Part shown: positions 25,133 to 32,909 of the stretch, one piece after another
Layout of the letters: each line of letters opens with the position of its first letter
How positions within the stretch are numbered: the first letter of the stretch is position 1
Notes under the pieces: generated by a model
What the model saw: the letters and a program-made list of their open reading frames with translations, nothing else
Database searches by the model: none
What the model was told of the DNA's origin: nothing
Origin: UBA1275 sp002323515
Lineage (GTDB): Bacteria > Bacteroidota > Rhodothermia > Balneolales > Balneolaceae
DNA: 64,000 nucleotides
Reading direction: 5' to 3'
Assembly (NCBI GenBank): GCA_964007875.1
Contig: CAXGAH010000009.1
Location: forward strand, 1 to 64,000
Made by a program: the position numbers and the translations under genes

Positions 25133-26131
25133 TTATAGCCAATTATGCTTTTGATACCAAGTTAAGGTAGACCTCAAGCCTTCATATAAGCTGATTTCTG
25201 GTGTATAACCCCAGTCTGCTTTCGCTTTATTTGGGCTACAAAGCCAATACTGTGTAAGTTCTTCAGCCTTATCTGGATTTAATGCAGGATACACTCCAAA
25301 AATAGGAGCTATGGTTTCGGCCACTTTTGCTATGGTCATAAGCACTCCTTTTGGCACCCGGATCCGTAGGTGAGACTTTTGGAGAATGGTAGCGCATTCT
25401 TTGTAAATCTCATTCCATGAATACCCATCTTCAGAACCTCCGAGAAAGTAGGTGTGAATTCCAGCTCGATCGTAGAGCCTAGATGCCACGATACCCTTTA
25501 CCAGATCCTGAACATGAACTAGGGAAAGGATTTTTTCTGTGGGATTGCCTAGTATAGGTGCCACTCTGTAATTAAGGGCTTTAAATAATCCATAGATATC
25601 TGTTTCTCTGGGTCCGTAAACGGCTGGGGGGCGTATAATTTTAATACTTAAGGTGGGGTGGTTTGCCCAGTTTTTCTCAGTATAGAGTCGATGAATTTCT
25701 TCTTCCATTTGTTTTTTGGAACGACCGTATGCGCTGATGGGGGACAAGGGAGCTTTTTCTGTGAGAGGGGTTTGGCTAGAGGGACCGGCGGCGGCGAGAG
25801 AGGAAAGTATAATAATGTTGGATATCCCAGATTCAACCGCAAGTTCTATCAAATTTTTGGTAGCTTCTACATTGGCTCTAAAAAAATCAGAATAGCTTGG
25901 GGCATGCAGAATAGCCGCCCCATGAATGAGTACATCAACCTGTTTTAGCTCTTCTTTAATTGGTTCTAGGTTTTCCAATGTGGATTTAACAGGAGTGTAG
26001 TCGAGCCCCTTTAACCATTTTTCTTTATTTCTGACCAAAACGCGAACTTCTTCACATTCTGGCATCTTTAGCAAGTGTTCAACTAGATGACTTCCAACAA
26101 AACCAGTTCCACCAGTAACAAAGGCTTTCAT
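25133..26131 (-). CDS. NAD-dependent epimerase/dehydratase family protein, candidate 3-ketosphinganine reductase (CerR-like)
   Basis: A 332-residue extended SDR. The Rossmann motif Gly-Gly-Thr-Gly-Phe-Val-Gly is at 7-13, Ser-Ser-Leu carries the catalytic Ser, and Tyr135/Lys139 form Tyr-Gly-Arg-Ser-Lys. The C-terminal layout (Leu-Asn-Pro-Asp-Lys, then Gly-Tyr-Thr-Pro-Glu-Ile-Ser-Leu-Tyr-Glu-Gly-Leu and a final Trp-Tyr-Gln-Lys-His-Asn-Trp-Leu) resembles, from memory, the Bacteroides BT_0972 protein reported as 3-ketosphinganine reductase. It is divergent from two glycosyltransferases and 2.8 kb from a serine palmitoyltransferase-like gene. A sugar-nucleotide epimerase remains possible. Family certain; function inferred. 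Confidence 0.8.
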   Translation of the reverse strand: MKAFVTGGTGFVGSHLVEHLLKMPECEEVRVLVRNKEKWLKGLDYTPVKSTLENLEPIKEELKQVDVLIHGAAILHAPSYSDFFRANVEATKNLIELAVESGISNIIILSSLAAAGPSSQTPLTEKAPLSPISAYGRSKKQMEEEIHRLYTEKNWANHPTLSIKIIRPPAVYGPRETDIYGLFKALNYRVAPILGNPTEKILSLVHVQDLVKGIVASRLYDRAGIHTYFLGGSEDGYSWNEIYKECATILQKSHLRIRVPKGVLMTIAKVAETIAPIFGVYPALNPDKAEELTQYWLCSPNKAKADWGYTPEISLYEGLRSTLTWYQKHNWL

Positions 26132-26322
26132 AAATGCGTATATTTACGGGTTGATTGGTGATTGAATAAAATCTGAAGATTCTATCATGGATAATCTTGA
26201 GTACAATTCTTTTGGTTATTTATCAACTAACTACAATTAAAATACAAAGAAGCCGATTGCTTTTTTATACTTATTTGAGCGAATAGGCAGTGAACGTGTT
26301 ATCAAATCTGTTGATTATCTAA

Positions 26323-27492
26323 ATGAGCGAACTAAGAGTAGCCCTATTCACCGGTAATTATAACCATATTCGAGATGGTGTAGCCCTAACATTGAATCGA
26401 TTAGTTCAGTACTTAGAGCAGCAAAATATTCCTGTACTTATCTTTGCTCCAAGTGGACCAAATCCTGAAATAAACCCTCATAAAGGTACTTTGAGGGTCA
26501 CTCCTTCAGTTTCTATGCCCGTGCCCGGTAGAAAGGAATACCGTATAGCCACACATTTTCCTCACAAATTCCGGCAAGAGTTAGAGGCTTTTCAGCCTAC
26601 TCTCATACATATAGCTACTCCCGATGGGCTTGGGATAGGGGCACTAAAGTGGGCAAAAAAGCATGATTTACCTGTGGTAAGTTCGTATCACACTCATTTC
26701 CTGAGCTATGTAGACTATTACAAACTTTTTTTAGGACCGGTTAAATGGCCTTTTAAGAAGATGACGCAATGGTTTTATCCCCAATGTCAACGAGTATATG
26801 TTCCTAGTCAATCCATGATTGATGAGCTAGGTGTTGAGGGTATCACTGGTGATATGAAAATTTGGGCAAGAGGAATAGACACCAAACTTTTTAGCCCCGA
26901 AAAAAGGGATCCTGAGTGGCGAATAAAAATGGGTTTCGCAGAGGATGAGATTGTGGTGAGTTTTGTTTCTCGGTTAGTTTGGGAAAAAGAATTGGGAACC
27001 TACATAGAAAGTGTCCAACGAATGCAACAACGAAATCCAAAGGTAAGAGCATTAGTGGTGGGGGACGGAGCAGCAAGGTCCGAGGCTCAAAAAAAGTTAC
27101 CTTATGGGGTTTTTACCGGTTTTTATTCAGGTGAAGACTTAGCTCGAGCCTACGCCAGTTCTGATTTATTCTTATTCCCTTCTTACACTGAAACTTTCGG
27201 TAATGTAACCTTAGAAGCAATGGCTAGCGGAGTCCCCTGTCTAGTTGCAAATGCGATAGGTTCATCCTCTTTAGTAGTAGAGGGAAAAAATGGCCGACTT
27301 GCTAGCTCTGGAAATGTCGATGATTTTACCAAAAAACTGGAGCAAATGATTTCAGATTCAACTGCTTTACAAAACATGGGAAGGCGTTCACGCGAGCTTG
27401 CATTAAACTACCAGTGGAATCACATAAATGAGGCATTGGTTACTGATTACAGAATAGTGATGTCTAATTTTCAAGCAGACCTCAACCAATAG
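26323..27492 (+). CDS. GT4-family glycosyltransferase (MgtA/SQD2-like)
   Basis: A 389-residue retaining GT-B enzyme. The N-terminus (Asn-Tyr-Asn-His-Ile-Arg-Asp-Gly-Val-Ala) and the Ser-Ser-Tyr-His-Thr-His-Phe segment match glycosyltransferases that add hexose to lipids (alpha-mannosyl- or sulfoquinovosyl-transferases). The C-terminal domain has the nucleotide-sugar site Ser-Tyr-Thr-Glu-Thr-Phe-Gly-Asn-Val-Thr-Leu-Glu-Ala-Met-Ala (the E-x7-E motif). There are no membrane segments; it probably works at the inner membrane face. It lies 20 bases before a second GT4 gene, so the two are co-transcribed. A lipid acceptor, possibly ceramide given the neighbours, is inference. Confidence 0.88.
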   Translation: MSELRVALFTGNYNHIRDGVALTLNRLVQYLEQQNIPVLIFAPSGPNPEINPHKGTLRVTPSVSMPVPGRKEYRIATHFPHKFRQELEAFQPTLIHIATPDGLGIGALKWAKKHDLPVVSSYHTHFLSYVDYYKLFLGPVKWPFKKMTQWFYPQCQRVYVPSQSMIDELGVEGITGDMKIWARGIDTKLFSPEKRDPEWRIKMGFAEDEIVVSFVSRLVWEKELGTYIESVQRMQQRNPKVRALVVGDGAARSEAQKKLPYGVFTGFYSGEDLARAYASSDLFLFPSYTETFGNVTLEAMASGVPCLVANAIGSSSLVVEGKNGRLASSGNVDDFTKKLEQMISDSTALQNMGRRSRELALNYQWNHINEALVTDYRIVMSNFQADLNQ

Positions 27493-27512
27493 GTCCTTAG
27501 CAGATACGATTT

Positions 27513-28739
27513 ATGTCCCAATCATCACTAAAGGTTCTATACATTTCACATTCTCATCCTCCAGATGAATCCCCACTCGAGAACATGGGAGGAATGCAGC
27601 GCGTTAGTATGCAGCTGGTTCAAGCTCTAGAGGACAATCCTACGGTGGAAATTCAAACAATCATACAAAAAGCACCCTGGAAAGGTATTGAATCGAGAAC
27701 GCTTCTATTTTTATTGAAGCTACGACATCAAATACCAAAAGTTGTAGATAGTTTTAAACCGGATGTAATCTTGTTTTCCTCTATGGTTACGGCAAGTATG
27801 GCTAGATGGTTAAAAGGCAAGGTTTCTATACCGATGGTCACTATTAATCATGGTCAGGATGTAACAATGCCTTATGGGTGGTATCAAAAGCACGTCAGTA
27901 AGGTATTGAATGCCTTGGATGGAGTTATTTCAGTTTCGCAGGCTACTAGGCAAGCTTGTATTGATCGCGGCATGGACCCAGGAAAAGGAGTAGCATTACC
28001 CAATGGAATTCAAATTCAAGATTTGTTGCCAATGGATGCGGATTACATGAATCCGGCACATGTTGAACAGCTTCTAGTCTTGGAACCAACCGAAGCTGTA
28101 AAAGAAATAAAAGTGCTAAAAAGGGTAGCAAAAAAGGAATTGGGTAAACAACTTAATATCAACCTGTTGGATAAACCCGTTCTACTTTCGGTGGGTCGAC
28201 AGGTACCTAGAAAAGGGCATGCTTGGTTTATTGAGAAGGTACTTACCCAGCTGAATCATCCTTGTCATTATCTATTAGTTGGCGATGGACCAGAGCGGGA
28301 AACGATACTAAATGCTGTCTATCGTAATGCTGAGACATTGGTTGAAAGAAATATCCAAGTGCACATATTAGGCCGGAAATCGGATTATTGGGTTCATAAA
28401 GCGTACACCGCAGCAGATGTGTTTATGATGCCCAATATCAAAGTAGAGGGAGATATGGAGGGCTTTGGCATTGTATTATTGGAGGCGAATCTGCATTTCA
28501 CTCCTGTATTTTGTTCGGATTTAGAGGGGATGAAAGATGTAGTAGAGCAAGGAGTTAACGGATTTAAAGTGAAGAGTGGGCGCCCAAAGGAATATGTGAT
28601 TGAATTAGAGCAACTTCTTAGCAGTGATTCGTTATTTCCTTTGTCTTTGATGGGGTGTAGATATGTATGGGAAAATTTCCAGTGGGATAAGGTAGCGGAG
28701 CAATATATTCAGTATCTTATTCAAGTTATTGTTGTATAA
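27513..28739 (+). CDS. GT4-family glycosyltransferase
   Basis: A 408-residue GT-B glycosyltransferase. The N-terminal domain begins Val-Leu-Tyr-Ile-Ser-His-Ser-His-Pro-Pro and carries Asn-Met-Gly-Gly-Met-Gln-Arg-Val, the usual glycine-rich donor loop. The C-terminal domain has Leu-Leu-Val-Gly-Asp-Gly-Pro-Glu-Arg and Met-Glu-Gly-Phe-Gly-Ile-Val-Leu-Leu-Glu-Ala-Asn (the E-x7-E motif). A Lys/Glu-rich insertion sits between the two domains (about 185-215). It is the second gene of a pair with the upstream GT4, 20 bases apart, and is followed by 193 bases containing the promoter for the serine palmitoyltransferase-like gene. Donor and acceptor unknown. Confidence 0.88.
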   Translation: MSQSSLKVLYISHSHPPDESPLENMGGMQRVSMQLVQALEDNPTVEIQTIIQKAPWKGIESRTLLFLLKLRHQIPKVVDSFKPDVILFSSMVTASMARWLKGKVSIPMVTINHGQDVTMPYGWYQKHVSKVLNALDGVISVSQATRQACIDRGMDPGKGVALPNGIQIQDLLPMDADYMNPAHVEQLLVLEPTEAVKEIKVLKRVAKKELGKQLNINLLDKPVLLSVGRQVPRKGHAWFIEKVLTQLNHPCHYLLVGDGPERETILNAVYRNAETLVERNIQVHILGRKSDYWVHKAYTAADVFMMPNIKVEGDMEGFGIVLLEANLHFTPVFCSDLEGMKDVVEQGVNGFKVKSGRPKEYVIELEQLLSSDSLFPLSLMGCRYVWENFQWDKVAEQYIQYLIQVIVV

Positions 28740-28852
28740 CGGCTGAATGATATGTCAGCATACCGTCTGTGTCTATGAGCTCTTCTTACATGAATTTGAA
28801 CGAGAATATTATCGCAGATATAAACCAAAGTGGATTGCAGTCTAAACGCTAA

Positions 28853-28884
28853 TTGCTAAAGGAACCGTTTATTTGATAGCTTTG
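28853..28884 (+). promoter_or_regulatory. Bacteroidota-type promoter of the serine palmitoyltransferase-like gene
   Basis: The -7 box TAGCTTTG is at 28877-28884 and TTG at 28853-28855, with a 21-base spacer. The box lies 48 bases before the start codon and would drive the two-gene unit 28933-31297. Confidence 0.55.
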
Positions 28885-28932
28885 TTATACTGATTATATT
28901 ATAACGATTACTACGAAATTGATATTTAATTA

Positions 28933-30168
28933 ATGGCTGAAACACAACCTCTAGTACGGTCAGATATTTTCGACAAAGCCTTTGGATATACCAAAGCTGA
29001 CGAAGTTAAGGCTTTAGGCTTGTATCCCTATTTTAAACCCTTAGAAGCTACTGATGGCACTATTGTAGAAATAGAAGGTAACGAAGTTATTATGGCTGGC
29101 TCAAATAATTATTTGGGTCTTACCAATGATCAAAGAACCATAGAGGCAGCTCAGGCGGCCATAGTCAAATATGGTACGGGCTGTACGGGGTCTAGATACT
29201 TAAACGGTACTCTAGATATTCATATTGAGCTAGAGGAACGGCTTGCAGATTTCATGAATAAAGAATCTTGTGTGTTGTTTAGCACAGGGTATCAAACGAA
29301 TGAAGGGTCTATCCAAACCATTGCGGGTAGAAATGATATTATTTTTTCTGATAAAGATAATCATGCCTGTATAGTAGTCGGTACTCAGTGTTCGGTTGCA
29401 AAAACCATGCGTTACAATCATAACGACATGGATCATTTGCGAAGACTTTTAGAAAAAACAGATCCTGAAGCAGGTAAAATCATTATAAGTGATGGTGTGT
29501 TTTCTATGTCTGGCACTTTAGCGAAAATACCGGAATTGGTTGCTTTAGCAAAAGAGTTTGGGGCTCGACTATACCTAGATGATGCTCACGCGGTAGGAGT
29601 GATCGGAGTAGGAGGGCGAGGCTCGGCTTCAACTTATGGGTTACTTGAAGAAGTAGACCTGATAAGTGGAACATTTTCGAAATCCTTTGCCTCCTTAGGA
29701 GGCTTCCTAGTAGGCCAAAGAGAAGTGATAGAATATATTCGACATCACTCACCTGCCCACATTTTTAGTGCCTCGATGCCTCCCGCAAATGTTGCTACTG
29801 TATTGAAAGCAATGGATATTATGGCTGATGAGCCATGGAGATTAACTAGATTACGTGAAATTTCGACTTATATGCGCACCGAGTTGCGTAAGTTAGGCTT
29901 CAACGTTTGGACCTCACAAACTCCAATTATCCCTATTGTTATTGGCGAGATGATGCTTTGTTTCCAGTTTTGGAAAGATCTTTTTGAAGCTGGTGTATAC
30001 ACGAATGCTGTTATTCCGCCCGCTGTTCCACAGGGTCAATCACTTCTTCGAACCAGTTATATGGCCTCACACACCGATGAGCATTTGGATAGAATACTTG
30101 AGGCATTTAGAAAAGTTGGGTTGAAACACGGAATTATTGATCAAAATGGTAATTCTCTAGTTTCCTGA
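28933..30168 (+). CDS. Serine palmitoyltransferase-like alpha-oxoamine synthase
   Basis: A 411-residue PLP enzyme of the alpha-oxoamine synthase family, which condenses an acyl-CoA with an amino acid. Visible are Ser-Asn-Asn-Tyr-Leu-Gly-Leu, Gly-Thr-Gly-Cys-Thr-Gly-Ser-Arg, the cofactor-side Asp-Asp-Ala-His-Ala-Val-Gly, and the Schiff-base Lys250 in Thr-Phe-Ser-Lys-Ser. The long N-terminal region (Phe-Asp-Lys-Ala-x-Gly-Tyr, then Pro-Tyr-Phe-Lys-Pro-Leu) and the C-terminal Gln-Ser-Leu-Leu-Arg-Thr-Ser-Tyr-Met-Ala are more like bacterial serine palmitoyltransferases than BioF or Kbl. A GNAT acyltransferase follows immediately. The first step of sphingolipid synthesis is the best reading; 2-amino-3-ketobutyrate ligase is the alternative. 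Confidence 0.85.
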   Translation: MAETQPLVRSDIFDKAFGYTKADEVKALGLYPYFKPLEATDGTIVEIEGNEVIMAGSNNYLGLTNDQRTIEAAQAAIVKYGTGCTGSRYLNGTLDIHIELEERLADFMNKESCVLFSTGYQTNEGSIQTIAGRNDIIFSDKDNHACIVVGTQCSVAKTMRYNHNDMDHLRRLLEKTDPEAGKIIISDGVFSMSGTLAKIPELVALAKEFGARLYLDDAHAVGVIGVGGRGSASTYGLLEEVDLISGTFSKSFASLGGFLVGQREVIEYIRHHSPAHIFSASMPPANVATVLKAMDIMADEPWRLTRLREISTYMRTELRKLGFNVWTSQTPIIPIVIGEMMLCFQFWKDLFEAGVYTNAVIPPAVPQGQSLLRTSYMASHTDEHLDRILEAFRKVGLKHGIIDQNGNSLVS

Positions 30169-30175
30169 GGTGAGC

Positions 30176-31297
30176 ATGGCTGCAAGTGGTGTAACCTTTG
30201 TAAGTACAGAACCCGAAAGGAAGGAATTTATTGAATTTCTGTACACACATTATGCGACCGATGGTTTTTTTGTGCCGCCACTGCGTCAAGAGCAAAACAA
30301 GATAATCGATAAACAGAAAAATCCTTTCTTTAAGCAGGCTAAAATGGCCATGTTTTTGGCTCATTACGACGATAAACCGGCAGGAAGAATTGCAGCTGTA
30401 GTGGACGATCGCTTTAATAAGCAGCATGGATTGAATACAGGCCATTTTGCATTTTTTGAATGTATTGATCATCAGCCTACTGCTGATTTGTTATTTCGTG
30501 TGGCCGAAGACTGGTTACGAGAGCAAGGAGTTGAAGAAATTCTTGGGCCAACTAATCCAGGAATGATGGATGTGTTAGGATTTTTAGTCGATGGGTTTGA
30601 TAAGTTTCCCTACATCATGATGCCTTATTCCAAACCTTATTATGAGAAGCTTGCCCTGAGTGCTGGATATGATGGAGCTCGTGATTTATTAGCCTTTGTA
30701 CTTGATGAAACTAATGTAGATTTCGATCGTATGCGGAAAGCAAAAAGCATGATTATGCGGAGATATCCTCAAATCCAAATTCGACCTGTTTCACTCAAAA
30801 ATATTGATGAGGAGGTAAATATAGTCCGGGATATTTATAATGAGGCGTGGAAAAATAATTGGGGATTTCTACCTTTAAGCATGGAGGAAATAAAAGGGTT
30901 TGCTAAAGAATTTAAGACGATACTGGATGAAGATTTTGCTCATATAGCGGAATGGGACGGTAAACCTGTTGGCTTCTCTATAGCGCTCCCCGATTTAAAT
31001 CAGGTCTTCAGAACAATGAATGGAAACTTATTTCCCTTCGGGTTCATTAAGTTTTTATGGGGAAAACGGAAGATTAACCGAATACGAACAGCCTTGATGG
31101 GTATTCTTCCTGAGTTTCAAGGCAAGGGAATTGATGCTCTTTTCCATCAAAGAACTATTGAGTTCGCCCTCAAACGAAATTTTGTAGAATCGGAACTAAG
31201 TTGGGTATTGGACAACAACACAGAGATGATTCATCTCGCTCAACGCTTAGGCGCCCGAATAGACAAGCGATATAGAATGTATGCAAAGAAATTATAG
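30176..31297 (+). CDS. YghO-like GNAT-family acyltransferase, candidate bacterial ceramide synthase
   Basis: A 373-residue protein with tandem GNAT-like halves. The N-terminal half has the segments Lys-Pro-Ala-Gly-Arg-Ile-Ala-Ala, Phe-Phe-Glu-Cys, Gly-Pro-Thr-Asn-Pro and Pro-Tyr-Tyr-Glu-Lys-Leu. The C-terminal half ends with the acyl-CoA-binding-like Leu-Pro-Glu-Phe-Gln-Gly-Lys-Gly-Ile-Asp and Ala-Gln-Arg-Leu-Gly-Ala. ATG 30176 is preferred over GTG 30170; both follow the upstream stop by a few bases, with an AGGTG ribosome-binding-like sequence that is rare in this window. Coupling to the serine palmitoyltransferase-like gene suggests N-acylation of the sphingoid base, the job done by a GNAT protein in Caulobacter. 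Activity is inferred. Confidence 0.78.
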   Translation: MAASGVTFVSTEPERKEFIEFLYTHYATDGFFVPPLRQEQNKIIDKQKNPFFKQAKMAMFLAHYDDKPAGRIAAVVDDRFNKQHGLNTGHFAFFECIDHQPTADLLFRVAEDWLREQGVEEILGPTNPGMMDVLGFLVDGFDKFPYIMMPYSKPYYEKLALSAGYDGARDLLAFVLDETNVDFDRMRKAKSMIMRRYPQIQIRPVSLKNIDEEVNIVRDIYNEAWKNNWGFLPLSMEEIKGFAKEFKTILDEDFAHIAEWDGKPVGFSIALPDLNQVFRTMNGNLFPFGFIKFLWGKRKINRIRTALMGILPEFQGKGIDALFHQRTIEFALKRNFVESELSWVLDNNTEMIHLAQRLGARIDKRYRMYAKKL

Positions 31298-31352
31298 CTA
31301 CTGATAACCACTCATTTTTCGGATTGGGTAGAACTTCATTCAATAAAAAATC

Positions 31353-32738
31353 ATGTATCGAATAGAAAAAGATTCTATGGGGGAAGTAAAAGTCCCCGAA
31401 AACGCTAAATATGGAGCTCAAACACAAAGAGCAAGTAACAATTTCCCTATAAGTGGGATTCGATTTACTAGGGCATTTATAAAGGCTTTAGGTATTATCA
31501 AGAAAAATGCAGCACAAGCAAATGCAGATTTGGGAAAGTTGGAAGTAGGGACGTCTGAGGCAATTCAGGTAGCTGCGCAACAAATTATTGATGGAGACCA
31601 TGATGCAGAATTCGTAGTCGATATATTTCAAACGGGTTCAGGAACTTCGAGCAATATGAACACCAATGAGGTTGTAGCGAGATTGGCGAATGAGTCTTTC
31701 CCAAACCTACAGATTCCTGTTCATCCCAATGATCATGTAAATTTTGGGCAAAGTTCGAACGATGTAATTCCCACAGCCATTAGAATTGCGGCGGTCATTG
31801 AACTAAAGGATAAGCTTATACCCGCATTGCAACATTTAGCTATGACTTTTGAGCACAAAGGCTCCGAATATGAGCATGTCGTAAAAACGGGAAGGACACA
31901 TTTAATGGATGCAATGCCGATAACCATTGCTCAGCAATTTGGGGGCTACGCTAGACAACTGCGTTTAGGAGTAGACCGAATTCAGGATGCAAATGTACGT
32001 TTATCTGAATTACCTCAAGGTGGAACGGCCGTGGGCACTGGGATAAATACCAACCCGAACTTTGGGGCCGAATTTGCAAAAAACGTTTCCAAGCAAACAG
32101 GGGTATCCTTTAGAGAGGCTGAAAATCACTTTGAAGCTCAAGCAACGGTCGATGCTCCTGTAGAAATGAGTGCTCAACTGAAAACAATCTCTGTTGGGAT
32201 GATGAAAATGGCTAATGATTTACGCTGGATGAATTCTGGACCTAACAGTGGTCTAGGGGAGATTCAATTGGCTGCTTTGCAACCAGGTTCTTCCATTATG
32301 CCAGGAAAGATAAACCCAGTCATTGAAGAATCTGTAGCTATGGTATGTGCACAGGTTATGGGAAATGATCTTACCGTTTCTTTGGCAGGTCAATCAGGAA
32401 ACTTCGAGTTGAATGTCATGCTGCCGGTAGTAGCTCATAACCTTCTTGAGTCAATCGAGTTGTTAGCAAATGCAGCAAAAAATTTGGCCGATAGATCGGT
32501 TTCCCAATTAACCATTCGGGAAGATATTATCGCCGATAAAGTAGGTAAAAACCCAATTTTAGTAACGGCACTCAATCCTATTATTGGATATGATTTAGCC
32601 GCTAAAATTGCAAAAAAAGCATATGCAGAGGGTCGTTCCTTGAAAGAAGTAGCTAAGGAAATGACGGATCTATCTGATCAGGACTTGGATACAGCATTAG
32701 ATCCCATGAAGATGACCCGGGGTGGTTTTACTGAATAG
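31353..32738 (+). CDS. fumC: Fumarate hydratase, class II
   Basis: A 461-residue iron-independent fumarase interconverting fumarate and malate in the TCA cycle. Signature regions seen are Gly-Ser-Gly-Thr-Ser-Ser-Asn-Met-Asn-Thr-Asn-Glu-Val, Thr-Gly-Arg-Thr-His-Leu-Met-Asp-Ala (B-site/catalytic His region) and the family signature Gly-Ser-Ser-Ile-Met-Pro-Gly-Lys-Ile-Asn-Pro. The length is normal and nothing is missing. It ends at its own terminator. The 55-base spacing to the upstream acyltransferase gene means co-transcription is possible, but the functions are unrelated. Confidence 0.97.
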   Translation: MYRIEKDSMGEVKVPENAKYGAQTQRASNNFPISGIRFTRAFIKALGIIKKNAAQANADLGKLEVGTSEAIQVAAQQIIDGDHDAEFVVDIFQTGSGTSSNMNTNEVVARLANESFPNLQIPVHPNDHVNFGQSSNDVIPTAIRIAAVIELKDKLIPALQHLAMTFEHKGSEYEHVVKTGRTHLMDAMPITIAQQFGGYARQLRLGVDRIQDANVRLSELPQGGTAVGTGINTNPNFGAEFAKNVSKQTGVSFREAENHFEAQATVDAPVEMSAQLKTISVGMMKMANDLRWMNSGPNSGLGEIQLAALQPGSSIMPGKINPVIEESVAMVCAQVMGNDLTVSLAGQSGNFELNVMLPVVAHNLLESIELLANAAKNLADRSVSQLTIREDIIADKVGKNPILVTALNPIIGYDLAAKIAKKAYAEGRSLKEVAKEMTDLSDQDLDTALDPMKMTRGGFTE

Positions 32739-32783
32739 CTTGATAGTACTGATTATATTATTGTAAGTTAAGTTACTTTATGT

Positions 32784-32820
32784 AAAGTATTTACAGATTA
32801 GTAATCTGAAATACTTTTTT
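32784..32820 (+). terminator. Intrinsic terminator of fumC
   Basis: A long hairpin: a 9-base outer arm AAAGTATTT pairs with AAATACTTT and an inner CAGATTA pairs with TAATCTG, with one bulged base. A run of six T ends at 32820. It lies 46 bases past the fumC stop. Confidence 0.85.
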
Positions 32821-32909
32821 GGGAGGCAACAGTGCATTATATTGTATATCTAATTAATAGGGTATCAAGAGTTTTTTTTATTAACTGTGCGTAAATCTGT
32901 TCTATAAAA

